DNA of 64,000 bases, from positions 1-64,000 of the forward strand of contig NZ_NOKT01000031.1 in assembly GCF_002237655.1 (NCBI RefSeq). The letters run 5' to 3'. The position numbers and the translations under genes are program-made. The DNA is from Streptomyces sp. XY006. GTDB lineage: Bacteria; Actinomycetota; Actinomycetes; Streptomycetales; Streptomycetaceae. The notes under the pieces were generated by a model that was not told the origin of the DNA, did no database searches, and worked only from the letters and a program-made list of their open reading frames with translations. This document shows, piece by piece, positions 8,529-16,730 of this stretch. How positions within the stretch are numbered: position 1 is the first letter of the stretch; every line of letters starts with the position of its first letter.

Positions 8529-8605
8529 GACGTCGGACGATCGAATGCCGAAGTCAACGGACTTTCACGGACTGTGAGTTGACTGTCGCCGTGCGTGCGG
8601 GGCGG

Positions 8606-9376
8606 TCAGCGGGCGTCTTCCGGGAGGAGCCGGGCGAGGGTGCGCACGGCCCGGTACTGGAGGGTCTTGATGGCGCCCTCGTTCTTGCCCATGACCCGGG
8701 CGGTCTCGGCGACGGAGAGGCCCTGGAGGAAGCGGAGCGTCACGCACTCCTGCTGCTGGGGGTTGAGTCGCCGCACCGCGTCGAGCAGGGCGGCGTTGGA
8801 GAGGGACTCCAGGACGGAGTCCTCGGGGGAGCGCTCGACCTCGTTGGCGTCGAGCATCTCGCCGGTGGTGACCTCCAGCCGGAAGCGGCTGGACTTGAAG
8901 TGGTCCGCGACGAGGTTGCGGGCGATCGTGACGAGCCAGGCGCCGAAGTCGCGGCCCTGCCAGGTGAACGTGCCGATGCGGCGCAGGGCGCGCAGAAAGG
9001 TCTCGCTGGTGAGGTCCTCGGCGGTCGCCTTTCCTCCGACCCGGTAGTAGATGTACCGGTAGACGGTGTCGCTGTACTGGTCGTAGAGGCGGCCGAAGGC
9101 GTCGGCCTCGCCGGCCTGGGCGCGCTCGACGAGGTCCATCATCCGGGCGCTGTCGCTGTCCGCCGCCGGGCGGCGGGCGGTGGCCGCCCCGGACGGGCGG
9201 CCTCGTCTGCCGACCGCGGCGCTGCCGTCGGCCAGTGCGTAGCACGGACCGACGGGCGCGGCGGTGGCGAATGCGGGGACGGCGTACGCGGTGGGGACGA
9301 AGCCGCGCAACAGGTCGAGGACCGTTGCGCGCAGCGTAGCCAGGCCCGAGGCGTCAACCCCGACGTGTGGGTACAC
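8606..9376 (-). CDS. bldN: ECF sigma factor BldN
   Basis: A 256-residue ECF sigma factor needed for aerial hyphae in Streptomyces. It has a long N-terminal pro-sequence (about residues 1-86, starting YPHVGVDASGLATLRATV) not found in ordinary ECF factors. In S. coelicolor this is removed to give mature sigma. Region 2 follows: AFGRLYDQYSDTVYRYIYYRV and the -10-binding LTSETFLRALRRIGTF (cores DQYSDTVYRYIYY and SETFLRALRR). Region 4 carries LQGLSVAETARVMGKNEGAIK with its HTH near residues 215-235. GTG start, with GGGAG four bases before it. The gene lies directly upstream of rsbN and is separated from it by 236 bases that hold the rsbN promoter. Confidence 0.95.
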   Translation of the reverse strand: MYPHVGVDASGLATLRATVLDLLRGFVPTAYAVPAFATAAPVGPCYALADGSAAVGRRGRPSGAATARRPAADSDSARMMDLVERAQAGEADAFGRLYDQYSDTVYRYIYYRVGGKATAEDLTSETFLRALRRIGTFTWQGRDFGAWLVTIARNLVADHFKSSRFRLEVTTGEMLDANEVERSPEDSVLESLSNAALLDAVRRLNPQQQECVTLRFLQGLSVAETARVMGKNEGAIKTLQYRAVRTLARLLPEDAR

Positions 9377-9724
9377 GGGACTCCCAGAGGCAGAGCTTCC
9401 ATCACGTGCAGTGCGGGACCTTTCACCCGTCGTAGCGACGGAGGGGTACCGGTTTGCGTCTGAGGAGAATAACGCTTCGTGCAGGCACTGCTACACCGAG
9501 TTGCTCAAATCATCGATTACGTCGCTTCCGTAACCGATTGACGCCGTATCAAGTGCCGGAGCGTGAACGGTTGTTGATCGGAAAGGTTCGGATCGGGGCT
9601 GAGTCCAGGGCGTGTTGTGGCCGTGTCCAGCCAAGAGGACTGGACACGAGGTTGTGGGGGTACGCCAGTTGGATTTACGGGGTTTGTCATCCCGTAAACG
9701 AAGGTGTCCCGCTTTGATCGACCG
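9377..9724 (-). promoter_or_regulatory. bldN upstream region with two inverted repeats
   Basis: 348 bases without a gene. Two clean inverted repeats are present: GTGTCCAG and CTGGACAC around nine bases (9623-9647), and TTTACGGG and CCCGTAAA around nine bases (9674-9698). The latter is just behind the stop of the HAD-IB gene and may terminate it. The rest is relatively AT-rich and must hold the bldN promoter. I could not place its -10/-35 or a BldD site with certainty. Confidence 0.45.
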
Positions 9725-10642
9725 TCAGCGACGGCGGCGGTGCAGGGCGATCGCGGCCGCCGTGCCGCCGGCCACCGCGCCGACGCCCGCGGCGGCGGGG
9801 ATGCCGACCTTCGCGGCCTTGCGGCCGGTGCGGTAGTCGCGCAGGCGCCAGTCCAGCCGGCGGGCGTGCTTGCGCAGCTTGGAGTCCGGGTTGATGGCGT
9901 AGGGGTGGCCGACCAGCGAGAGCATCGGGATGTCGTTGTGCGAGTCGCTGTAGGCGGCGCAGCGGCCGAGGTCCAGGCCCTCGGCGGCGGCCAGGGCGCG
10001 CACGGCCTCGGCCTTGGCGGGGCCGTGCAGCGGCTCGCCGACGAGCTTGCCGGTGTAGACGCCGTCGACGGACTCGGCGACCGTGCCCAGGGCGCCGGTC
10101 AGGCCGAGGCGGCGGGCGATGACCGTGGCGATCTCCACCGGGGCGGCCGTGACCAGCCATACCTTCTGCCCGGCGTCCAGGTGGGCCTGGGCGAGGGCGC
10201 GGGTGCCGGGCCAGATGCGCTCGGCCATGTACTCGTCGTAGATCTCCTCGCCGATCGACTGCAGTTCGGCGACGCGGTGGCCCTTGACGATGGACAGGGC
10301 CGATTCGCGGGCCTCCTGCATGTGCTCGGGGTCCTCGACGCCGGCCAGCCGGAACCACGCCTGCTGCCAGGCGAAGCGGGCGAGCTCGCGGGTCTCGAAG
10401 AACTTCCGCTTGTACAGACCCCGTCCGAAGTGGAACAGGGCGGCGCCCTGCATGACGGTGTTGTCCAGGTCGAAGAAGGCGGCGGCCCGGTCGTCGCCGT
10501 GCACCGGGAACTGCGGTTCCTCGGTCGTGCCGGCGACTTCCTGGGAGGACTTGCGTGCTGCCTCCGCCGAGGCCTCGCCTGCCAAAACGCTCCGCGCCGT
10601 GGCGGAACGCCTACGGGGGGTGAGCCATCCGAGAGCGGCCAT
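9725..10642 (-). CDS. HAD-IB family phosphatase (SerB-like)
   Basis: A 305-residue protein. After about 50 variable residues comes HAD motif I, AAFFDLDNTVMQG (residues 54-66). Motif II is VTAAP near residue 165. The GxxxGP-K and YSDSHNDIPML blocks (about residues 205 and 230) give motifs III and IV. The C-terminus has a small hydrophobic, alanine-rich stretch and an RRRR tail that could touch the membrane. This is the HAD-IB subfamily that includes phosphoserine phosphatase, and the substrate is unknown. No ribosome-binding site is seen. TATGCT (minus strand, 10654-10649) lies six bases before the ATG, again suggesting leaderless expression. Confidence 0.88.
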   Translation of the reverse strand: MAALGWLTPRRRSATARSVLAGEASAEAARKSSQEVAGTTEEPQFPVHGDDRAAAFFDLDNTVMQGAALFHFGRGLYKRKFFETRELARFAWQQAWFRLAGVEDPEHMQEARESALSIVKGHRVAELQSIGEEIYDEYMAERIWPGTRALAQAHLDAGQKVWLVTAAPVEIATVIARRLGLTGALGTVAESVDGVYTGKLVGEPLHGPAKAEAVRALAAAEGLDLGRCAAYSDSHNDIPMLSLVGHPYAINPDSKLRKHARRLDWRLRDYRTGRKAAKVGIPAAAGVGAVAGGTAAAIALHRRRR

Positions 10643-10811
10643 GGCGTGAGCATAGCCAGTTTGTTCGGGGGTTCCGGAGTCGAGAGGTTTGGACCCTGTG
10701 AACTCTCGGCGAGCGTGTCGTTAAAGATGCCGTGCGGGCCGGGCGCGTCCGGCGTGTCCGCTGGTCTTCCGCGGGACTTCCGCTCGTTCCCGGGCGCGCG
10801 ACAATGGCGGA

Positions 10812-11081
10812 ATGAGCCCTCTCTTCCGCCGCGAGCCCCCTCGGGACCGGCTCGTCACGCTGATCCGCAAGCCCGGCTGTCATCTGTGTGACGACGCACA
10901 GGTCGTCGTGGAGAAGGTCTGTGCCGACCTGGGCGTTCCCTGGGAGCAGAAGGACATCACCGAGGACCGGGAACTGCACGACCAGTACTGGGAACAGATC
11001 CCGGTCGTGCTGGTGGACGGCGCGCAGCACACGTTCTGGCGCGTGGACGAGGGCCGCCTGCGCAGGGCGCTGACCGACTGA
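10812..11081 (+). CDS. Glutaredoxin-family protein
   Basis: An 89-residue thioredoxin-fold protein. LIRKPGCHLCDDA contains the redox pair C-H-L-C (residues 21-24), and EQIPVVLVDG holds the cis-proline loop. It is a typical glutaredoxin-like protein (DUF836 type) and would carry out thiol-disulfide exchange in the cytoplasm. It stands alone upstream of rex and may be transcribed with it, although more than 300 bases with an independent promoter lie between. Confidence 0.88.
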   Translation: MSPLFRREPPRDRLVTLIRKPGCHLCDDAQVVVEKVCADLGVPWEQKDITEDRELHDQYWEQIPVVLVDGAQHTFWRVDEGRLRRALTD

Positions 11082-11295
11082 GCGCGGCCGTGAGCGGACT
11101 GACCGAGCAGTACAAAGTGGCCGGAACGTCGCTTAGGATCGATGGTGACTTGGTCTCGGGGGCGGGATTCACTGAGGAAGTGTGTGGTTTTGCCCCCAGA
11201 AGACAAGGAACGGTGGTGCCTGTGCGCCGGTTCCCCACCCGTGCGCCGGGGGCGCGTGAGCCCGGTCACGTTGGGCGGGCAAATCGGACACCATC

Positions 11296-11325
11296 TTTGT
11301 GCACGCGTTCACAAAGACATAGCCT
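11296..11325 (+). promoter_or_regulatory. Rex operator overlapping the rex promoter
   Basis: TTTGTGCACGCGTTCACAAA at 11296-11315 matches the Rex operator consensus TGTGAAC-N3/4-TTCACA, with a single change in the left arm. It overlaps a promoter reading TTGTGC (11297-11302), 17 bases, TAGCCT (11320-11325). Rex bound here would block its own promoter and the hem genes behind it. The rest of the 312-base gap 11082-11393 shows nothing further that I can name. Confidence 0.88.
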
Positions 11326-11393
11326 GCATTCGACGGGGCGGTCATGTAGGGACGTATGACCGCCTACAGCCCCGCTCTACCCGCAGGAGCACC

Positions 11394-12158
11394 GTGGCAA
11401 CTGGCCGAACTCACCGACCGGCGACCCGCAGCCGAGGGATTCCCGAGGCCACCGTCGCCCGGCTTCCGCTGTACCTCCGCGCGCTGACCGCACTGTCGGA
11501 GCGCTCGGTACCCACGGTCTCCTCCGAGGAGCTCGCGGCCGCGGCGGGAGTCAACTCCGCGAAGCTGCGCAAGGACTTCTCGTACCTCGGCTCGTACGGC
11601 ACCAGGGGTGTCGGCTACGACGTCGAGTATCTCGTCTACCAGATCTCCCGCGAACTGGGGCTCACCCAGGACTGGCCGGTTGTGATCGTCGGTATCGGCA
11701 ACCTCGGCGCCGCCCTCGCCAACTACGGCGGGTTCGCCTCCCGCGGCTTCCGGGTCGCCGCGCTGATCGACGCCGACCCGGCCATGGCCGGCAAGCCCGT
11801 CGCCGGGATCCCGGTGCAGCACTCCGACGACCTGGAGAAGATCATCCAGGACAACGGCGTGTCGATCGGTGTCATCGCCACCCCCGCCGGTGCCGCCCAG
11901 GCCGTCTGCGACCGGCTCGTGGCCGCCGGGGTCACCTCCATCCTGAACTTCGCGCCGACCGTGCTGTCCGTGCCCGACGGCGTCGACGTGCGCAAGGTCG
12001 ACCTCTCCATCGAACTGCAGATCCTCGCCTTCCACGAGCAGCGCAAGGCCGGTGAGGAGGCCGCCGCCGCCGACGGTGGCGTCCCGGCCGCCGCCGCCCG
12101 CGGCGAGTCCGCCGACCAGGGACCCGACGGGGACATGCCCGCCGTGATGCCGGCATGA
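11394..12158 (+). CDS. rex: Redox-sensing transcriptional repressor Rex
   Basis: A 254-residue repressor that senses the NADH/NAD+ ratio. The N-terminal winged helix (about residues 18-85) holds ELAAAAGVNSAKLRKDFSYLG (core GVNSAKLRKDFSYLGS), the conserved DNA-recognition block. The Rossmann domain starts with VVIVGIGNLGAAL (about residues 100-112), the GxGxxG NAD-binding loop. A disordered Ala/Gly-rich tail follows residue 225. GTG start at 11394 with GCAGGAGC five bases upstream. The gene overlaps hemA by four bases (ATGA), so Rex and heme synthesis are translated together. An operator for Rex lies about 80 bases upstream. Confidence 0.97.
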   Translation: MATGRTHRPATRSRGIPEATVARLPLYLRALTALSERSVPTVSSEELAAAAGVNSAKLRKDFSYLGSYGTRGVGYDVEYLVYQISRELGLTQDWPVVIVGIGNLGAALANYGGFASRGFRVAALIDADPAMAGKPVAGIPVQHSDDLEKIIQDNGVSIGVIATPAGAAQAVCDRLVAAGVTSILNFAPTVLSVPDGVDVRKVDLSIELQILAFHEQRKAGEEAAAADGGVPAAAARGESADQGPDGDMPAVMPA

Positions 12159-13909
12159 GCCTCCTCGTCGTCGGACTCAGCCACCGCAGCGCCCCGGTCA
12201 GCGTCCTGGAGCGGGCCTCGCTCCCCGCGGACGCCCAGGTCAAGCTGCTCCAGGACACCGTCGCCGCCGAACCGGCGACCGAGGCCGCGGTGCTCGCCAC
12301 CTGCAACCGCATCGAGCTCTACGCCGACGTGGACAAGTTCCACGCCGGTGTCGCCGAGCTGTCCACGCTGCTCGCCCAGCACAGCGGGGTCGGCCTGGAG
12401 GAGCTCACTCCCTATCTCTACGTGCACTACGAGGACCGGGCCGTCCACCACCTGTTCTCGGTGGCCTGCGGCCTGGACTCGATGGTCGTCGGCGAGGGGC
12501 AGATCCTCGGCCAGATCAAGGACTCCCTGGCCCGGGCGCAGGAGCTGCACTCCGCGGGCCGGCTGCTGAACGACCTGTTCCAGCAGGCCCTGCGCGTCGG
12601 CAAGCGCGCCCACTCCGAGACCGGCATCGACCGCGCCGGCCAGTCCCTGGTCACCTTCGGCCTGGAGCAGCTGGCCGGGGGCGGCGACGTCCAGGAATGG
12701 GCCAAGGGCAAGAAGGCCCTGGTCATCGGGGCCGGGTCGATGTCCTCCCTGGCCGCGGCCACGCTCGCGCGGGCCGGGGTCGCCGAACTCGTCGTCGCCA
12801 ACCGCACCTTCGACCGCGCCGAGCGGCTCGCGCAGATCCTCAGCGAGGGCGACGACACGGACGTGCTGGCCCGCGCGGTCCCGATGGAATCGGTGCCGGT
12901 CGAGCTGACACGTGCCGACGTCGCCGTCTCCTGCACCGGCGCCACGGGCCTGGTCCTGACGGCCGAGGCGGTCGCCCGGGCCGTCGAGGGCCGTGCGCCC
13001 GCGCCGTCGGCCGACGCCGACGGACCGGTGACACCGGGCGGCAGCGGCCGTACCGCCGCGCCGGACGCGCCGCAGGGCGGGCTGCCCGCCACCGGCCCCG
13101 GCACCGACGACGGCTGCCCGCTGGACCTCTCCGCGGTGCAGGGCACCGCCGGGTTCTCCGTGCTGGGCGAGGCCGCCGTGGCCGGGATGGCCGCCGCCGA
13201 CCTCGAACAGCACGCGGCGTGGGTGGACAACGGCACGCCCGGCGGCGGCCAGCGGGCCGCGGCCCCGGCGCGCCCCGGCACCCTCGACCCGGCCGCGGAC
13301 ACCGACGCCATCGCCGCGCTCGCCGCGACCGTGGCCACCGTCGGCCGGATCCCCGAGCGGCGCCGCCCCGAGCCGGCCGAGGAGCCGCACCGGCCCGAGC
13401 CCGTGCTGTTCCTGCTGGACCTGGCCATGCCGCGCGACATCGACGCGGCCGCGCACCGGCTGGCCGGGGTGCGGCTGGTGGACATCGAGTCGCTCGCGGA
13501 GGCCTCCGCGGACGCTCCGATGGCTGCCGATGTGGACCAGGTCAGGCGTATCGTCTCCGACGAGGTCGCGGCCTTCGGGGCGGCGCTGCGGGCCGCGCAC
13601 ATCACGCCGACCGTGGTCGCCCTGCGCACCATGGCCGCCGATGTCGTGGCCAGCGAGATCGCCCGCCTGGACGGACGGCTGCCCGGCCTCGACGACAAGC
13701 ACCGGGCGGAGATCACCCAGACCGTGCGGCGCGTGGTCGACAAGCTGCTGCACGCGCCGACCGTGCGGGTCAAGCAGCTCGCGGCCGAGCCCGGCGGCGC
13801 CGGGTACGCGGACGCGCTGCGCACCCTGTTCGACCTCGACCCCGAGACGGTGGCCGCCGTCTCCCGAGCCGAGGACAGCACCACCCAGAGAGACCGAGGC
13901 CCGGCATGA
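12155..13909 (+). CDS. hemA: Glutamyl-tRNA reductase
   Basis: A 584-residue enzyme that reduces glutamyl-tRNA to glutamate-1-semialdehyde, the first committed step of tetrapyrrole synthesis. Visible are LATCNRIELY with the catalytic cysteine (about residue 50), GLDSMVVGEGQILGQ (about residue 108), and the NADPH loop VIGAGSMSSLAAATLARAG (residues about 190-208). An insertion of about 130 residues rich in Ala, Gly and Pro (roughly 275-410) interrupts the NADPH domain before LFLLDLAMPRDID. Streptomyces enzymes share this insertion, which makes them much longer than the 420 residues of E. coli HemA. It overlaps rex and hemC by four bases each. Confidence 0.96.
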   Translation: MSLLVVGLSHRSAPVSVLERASLPADAQVKLLQDTVAAEPATEAAVLATCNRIELYADVDKFHAGVAELSTLLAQHSGVGLEELTPYLYVHYEDRAVHHLFSVACGLDSMVVGEGQILGQIKDSLARAQELHSAGRLLNDLFQQALRVGKRAHSETGIDRAGQSLVTFGLEQLAGGGDVQEWAKGKKALVIGAGSMSSLAAATLARAGVAELVVANRTFDRAERLAQILSEGDDTDVLARAVPMESVPVELTRADVAVSCTGATGLVLTAEAVARAVEGRAPAPSADADGPVTPGGSGRTAAPDAPQGGLPATGPGTDDGCPLDLSAVQGTAGFSVLGEAAVAGMAAADLEQHAAWVDNGTPGGGQRAAAPARPGTLDPAADTDAIAALAATVATVGRIPERRRPEPAEEPHRPEPVLFLLDLAMPRDIDAAAHRLAGVRLVDIESLAEASADAPMAADVDQVRRIVSDEVAAFGAALRAAHITPTVVALRTMAADVVASEIARLDGRLPGLDDKHRAEITQTVRRVVDKLLHAPTVRVKQLAAEPGGAGYADALRTLFDLDPETVAAVSRAEDSTTQRDRGPA

Positions 13910-14901
13910 CTGACAAGGCGCTGAGGCTCGGCACCCGACGGAGCAGACTCGCCATGGCCCAGTCCGGCCAGGTGGCCGAGGCCGTGAGCCGGGTGACCGG
14001 GCGGCCCGTGGAGCTCGTCGAGATCACCACGTACGGCGACGTCTCACGTGAGGCGCTCGCCCAGATCGGCGGCACCGGCGTGTTCGTGACCGCCCTGCGC
14101 GACGCGCTGCTCAGGGGCGAGGTGGACTTCGCGGTGCACTCCCTGAAGGACCTGCCGACCACGCAGCCCGACGAACTGGTCGTGGCCGCCGTGCCCGAGC
14201 GGGAGGACCCGCGTGACGTCATCGTCGCCCGGGACGCCCTGAAGTTCACCGACCTGCCCTCCGGGGCGCGCATCGGCACCGGTTCGCCGCGCCGCATGGC
14301 CCAGCTCAACGCGTACGCGCGCAGCCACGGCCTGGACATAGCGACGGTTCCGATCCGCGGCAACGTCGACACCCGCATCGGGTTCGTGCGCAAGGGCGAG
14401 CTCGACGCCGTCGTGCTGGCCGCCGCCGGGCTGAACCGGATCGGCCGCGGTGACGAGGTGACCGACTTCCTGTCGGTCGACACGGTTTTGCCCGCCCCCG
14501 GCCAGGGGGCCCTGGCGATCGAGTGCACCGCGGCCGACGCGGACCTCGTCGCCGCGCTCGCCGAACTCGACGACCCGTTCACGCGGGTCGCCGTGACGGC
14601 CGAGCGGTCACTGCTCGCCGCCCTGGAGGCCGGCTGCAGCGCCCCCGTGGGCGCGCTGGCCGACCTTCCCCCGCTCTCGGCTCCGCTGGAGCGGGGGGAC
14701 CGCCAGGCCAACGGGCAGATTGTCAAGGAAATGCGCCTGCGCGGCGTCGTCGGGACCACCGACGGCACGCGCATGGTGCAGCTGTCCACCACCGGTCCCG
14801 TGCCCGAGACGCACGACGGGGCAATGGCGCTCGGTCGCGAACTCGCGGCCGAGATGCTCGCCCAGGGCGCGGCCGGTCTGATGGGGGAGCGAGCACAGTG
14901 A
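13906..14901 (+). CDS. hemC: Hydroxymethylbilane synthase (porphobilinogen deaminase)
   Basis: A 331-residue enzyme that joins four porphobilinogen units into hydroxymethylbilane. LRLGTRRSRLAMAQS near the N-terminus, FAVHSLKDLP (about residue 80) and GTGSPRRMAQL are the substrate-binding blocks. The dipyrromethane cofactor cysteine lies in LEAGCSAPVGA (about residue 245). A short insertion, PPLSAPLERGDRQANG, follows that cysteine. It overlaps hemA and hemD by four bases, so translation is coupled along the operon. Confidence 0.96.
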   Translation: MTDKALRLGTRRSRLAMAQSGQVAEAVSRVTGRPVELVEITTYGDVSREALAQIGGTGVFVTALRDALLRGEVDFAVHSLKDLPTTQPDELVVAAVPEREDPRDVIVARDALKFTDLPSGARIGTGSPRRMAQLNAYARSHGLDIATVPIRGNVDTRIGFVRKGELDAVVLAAAGLNRIGRGDEVTDFLSVDTVLPAPGQGALAIECTAADADLVAALAELDDPFTRVAVTAERSLLAALEAGCSAPVGALADLPPLSAPLERGDRQANGQIVKEMRLRGVVGTTDGTRMVQLSTTGPVPETHDGAMALGRELAAEMLAQGAAGLMGERAQ

Positions 14902-16604
14902 GCCCCACCACCCTTTCCGCCGGTCCTGAACACGGGCACGTCACCTTCCTGGGTGCCGGACCCGGAGATCCGGGACTGCTGACTCTGCGCGCCGTCGAGG
15001 CACTGGCCAACGCGGACGTCCTCGTCGCCGAGCACGAAGTGCTCGACGTCGTACGTCAGCACGCCAGGCAGGGCGTCTCCGAGGTGCACACGGACGCGGA
15101 TCCTTCCCAGGAACCGACTCCGGGCACAGGAACGCCCCAGCTGACGGTAGTTGACGGCACGTCAACCACCGCGCCCGTCCCCGTGGTGCGGGATGCCGCA
15201 CATCTTGTCATGGAGGCCGCGCGGGGCGGCAGGCGGGTCGTGCGTGCGGTGTCCGGTGACCCGGGCCTCGACACGTACGCGGCCGAGGAGATGCTGGCGT
15301 GCGCCGCCGCCGGGGTGCCCTTCGAGGTGGTGCCCGGTATCGCGAGCGCCGTCGGTGTGCCCGCGTACGCCGGTGTGCCGCTGCGGGACGCGCAGGGCGC
15401 GGACGTGCGGTTCGTGGACGCGCGCACGGCGTCGGACCGGTGCTGGACGGAGGTCGGCGCCTCGGACGGCACGGTCGTCGTGTCCACGACGCTGGACTGC
15501 GTCGCCGCGGCCGCCGGCGAGCTCGTCTCCGCCGGGCGCAAGCCGGACACCCCGATGACGGTCACCGTCGCCGGTACGACCACCCGGCAGCGCACCTGGA
15601 GCGCCACGCTCGGCACGATCGCGCAGACGCTGAAGCAGGCCAAGGTGCTGCCCTCGCCCGAGGGCGGCCGGCCGGTGATAGCCGTGGTCGGTGAGCGTTC
15701 CGCCGCCGCCCAGCGCGACCAGCTCGCGTGGTTCGAGTCCAAGCCGCTGTTCGGCTGGAAGGTGCTCGTGCCGCGGACCAAGGAGCAGGCGGTGTCGCTC
15801 TCCGACCAGCTGCGGTCGTACGGGGCCGTGCCGCACGAGGTGCCGACGATCGCCGTCGAGCCGCCGCGCACGCCCCAGCAGATGGAGCGCGCGGTCAAGG
15901 GCCTGGTGACGGGCCGTTACGAGTGGATCGCCTTCACCTCGGTGAACGCGGTCAAGGCCGTGCGGGAGAAGTTCGAGGAGTACGGGCTCGACGCGCGTGC
16001 CTTCGCGGGCATCAAGGTCGCGGCCGTGGGTGAGCAGACCGCCAAGGCGCTGATCGCCTTCGGTGTGAAGCCGGACCTGGTGCCGAGCGGTGAGCAGTCG
16101 GCCGCCGGGCTGCTGGAGGACTGGCCGCCCTACGACCCGGTGTTCGACCCGATCGACAGGGTCTTCCTGCCCCGGGCCGACATCGCCACGGAGACGCTGG
16201 TCGCCGGGCTGATCGAGCTCGGCTGGGAGGTCGACGACGTCACGGCCTACCGGACCGTGCGGGCCTCGCCGCCGCCGGCGGAGACCCGCGAGGCGATCAA
16301 GGGCGGTGGCTTCGACGCCGTGCTGTTCACGTCGTCCTCCACCGTGCGGAACCTGGTCGGCATCGCCGGCAAGCCGCACAACGTCACGGTGATCGCCTGT
16401 ATCGGCCCGGCCACGGCGAAGACCGCCGAGGAGCACGGGCTGCGGGTGGACGTCATGGCTCCGGAGCCGTCCGTGCTCAAGCTGGCGGAGGCCCTGGCCG
16501 ACTTCGGCGCGAAGCGGCGGGCTGCCGCCCTGGAGGCGGGCGACCCGGTCACCCGGCCGAGCGAGCGGCGGCCGGGGGCCCGGCGCCGGCGCTCTACGAC
16601 CTAG
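14898..16604 (+). CDS. hemD: Uroporphyrinogen-III synthase fused to a divergent SUMT-like domain
   Basis: A 568-residue two-domain protein. The N-terminal part (about 15-265) is a tetrapyrrole methylase fold: FLGAGPGDPGLLTLRA is the SAM-binding start, but the motif normally reading KGGDPFVFGRG is here AVSGDPGLDTYAAEE, and the region after PGIASAVGVPAYAGVPL is also altered, so methylation of uroporphyrinogen is doubtful. A variable insertion (about 58-90) follows the first strand. The C-terminal part (about 285-540) is HemD, with FTSVNAVKAV, VAAVGEQTAKAL and FTSSSTVRNLVG, which closes hydroxymethylbilane to uroporphyrinogen III. GTG start overlapping the hemC stop. The tail is basic. Confidence 0.93.
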   Translation: MSPTTLSAGPEHGHVTFLGAGPGDPGLLTLRAVEALANADVLVAEHEVLDVVRQHARQGVSEVHTDADPSQEPTPGTGTPQLTVVDGTSTTAPVPVVRDAAHLVMEAARGGRRVVRAVSGDPGLDTYAAEEMLACAAAGVPFEVVPGIASAVGVPAYAGVPLRDAQGADVRFVDARTASDRCWTEVGASDGTVVVSTTLDCVAAAAGELVSAGRKPDTPMTVTVAGTTTRQRTWSATLGTIAQTLKQAKVLPSPEGGRPVIAVVGERSAAAQRDQLAWFESKPLFGWKVLVPRTKEQAVSLSDQLRSYGAVPHEVPTIAVEPPRTPQQMERAVKGLVTGRYEWIAFTSVNAVKAVREKFEEYGLDARAFAGIKVAAVGEQTAKALIAFGVKPDLVPSGEQSAAGLLEDWPPYDPVFDPIDRVFLPRADIATETLVAGLIELGWEVDDVTAYRTVRASPPPAETREAIKGGGFDAVLFTSSSTVRNLVGIAGKPHNVTVIACIGPATAKTAEEHGLRVDVMAPEPSVLKLAEALADFGAKRRAAALEAGDPVTRPSERRPGARRRRSTT

Positions 16605-16730
16605 CCGGACGGACGACCCGGCCGGGCCGGGCCGACGAGCTGACCGGAGCGGCGATCCGGCCGGGCTGACTACCCGGCCGGGCGTCCCCGCCGGAGTGGC
16701 GGGTCGGGTGGGGGCTTGGGGTGGTTGTGG

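Noticed and set aside
11090..11359. A plus-strand frame of 89 codons between the glutaredoxin and rex
   Set aside because: It crosses the Rex operator and promoter and shows no family or start signal.
11723..13753. A 676-codon minus-strand frame opposite rex and hemA
   Set aside because: Antisense shadow. The two sense genes have clear motifs and coupling.
16605..16730. CCGGCCGGG-rich spacer after hemD as a tandem repeat
   Set aside because: Three copies of CCGGCCGGG occur, but with spacings of 39 and 17 bases. No regular period, probably only GC-rich spacer.
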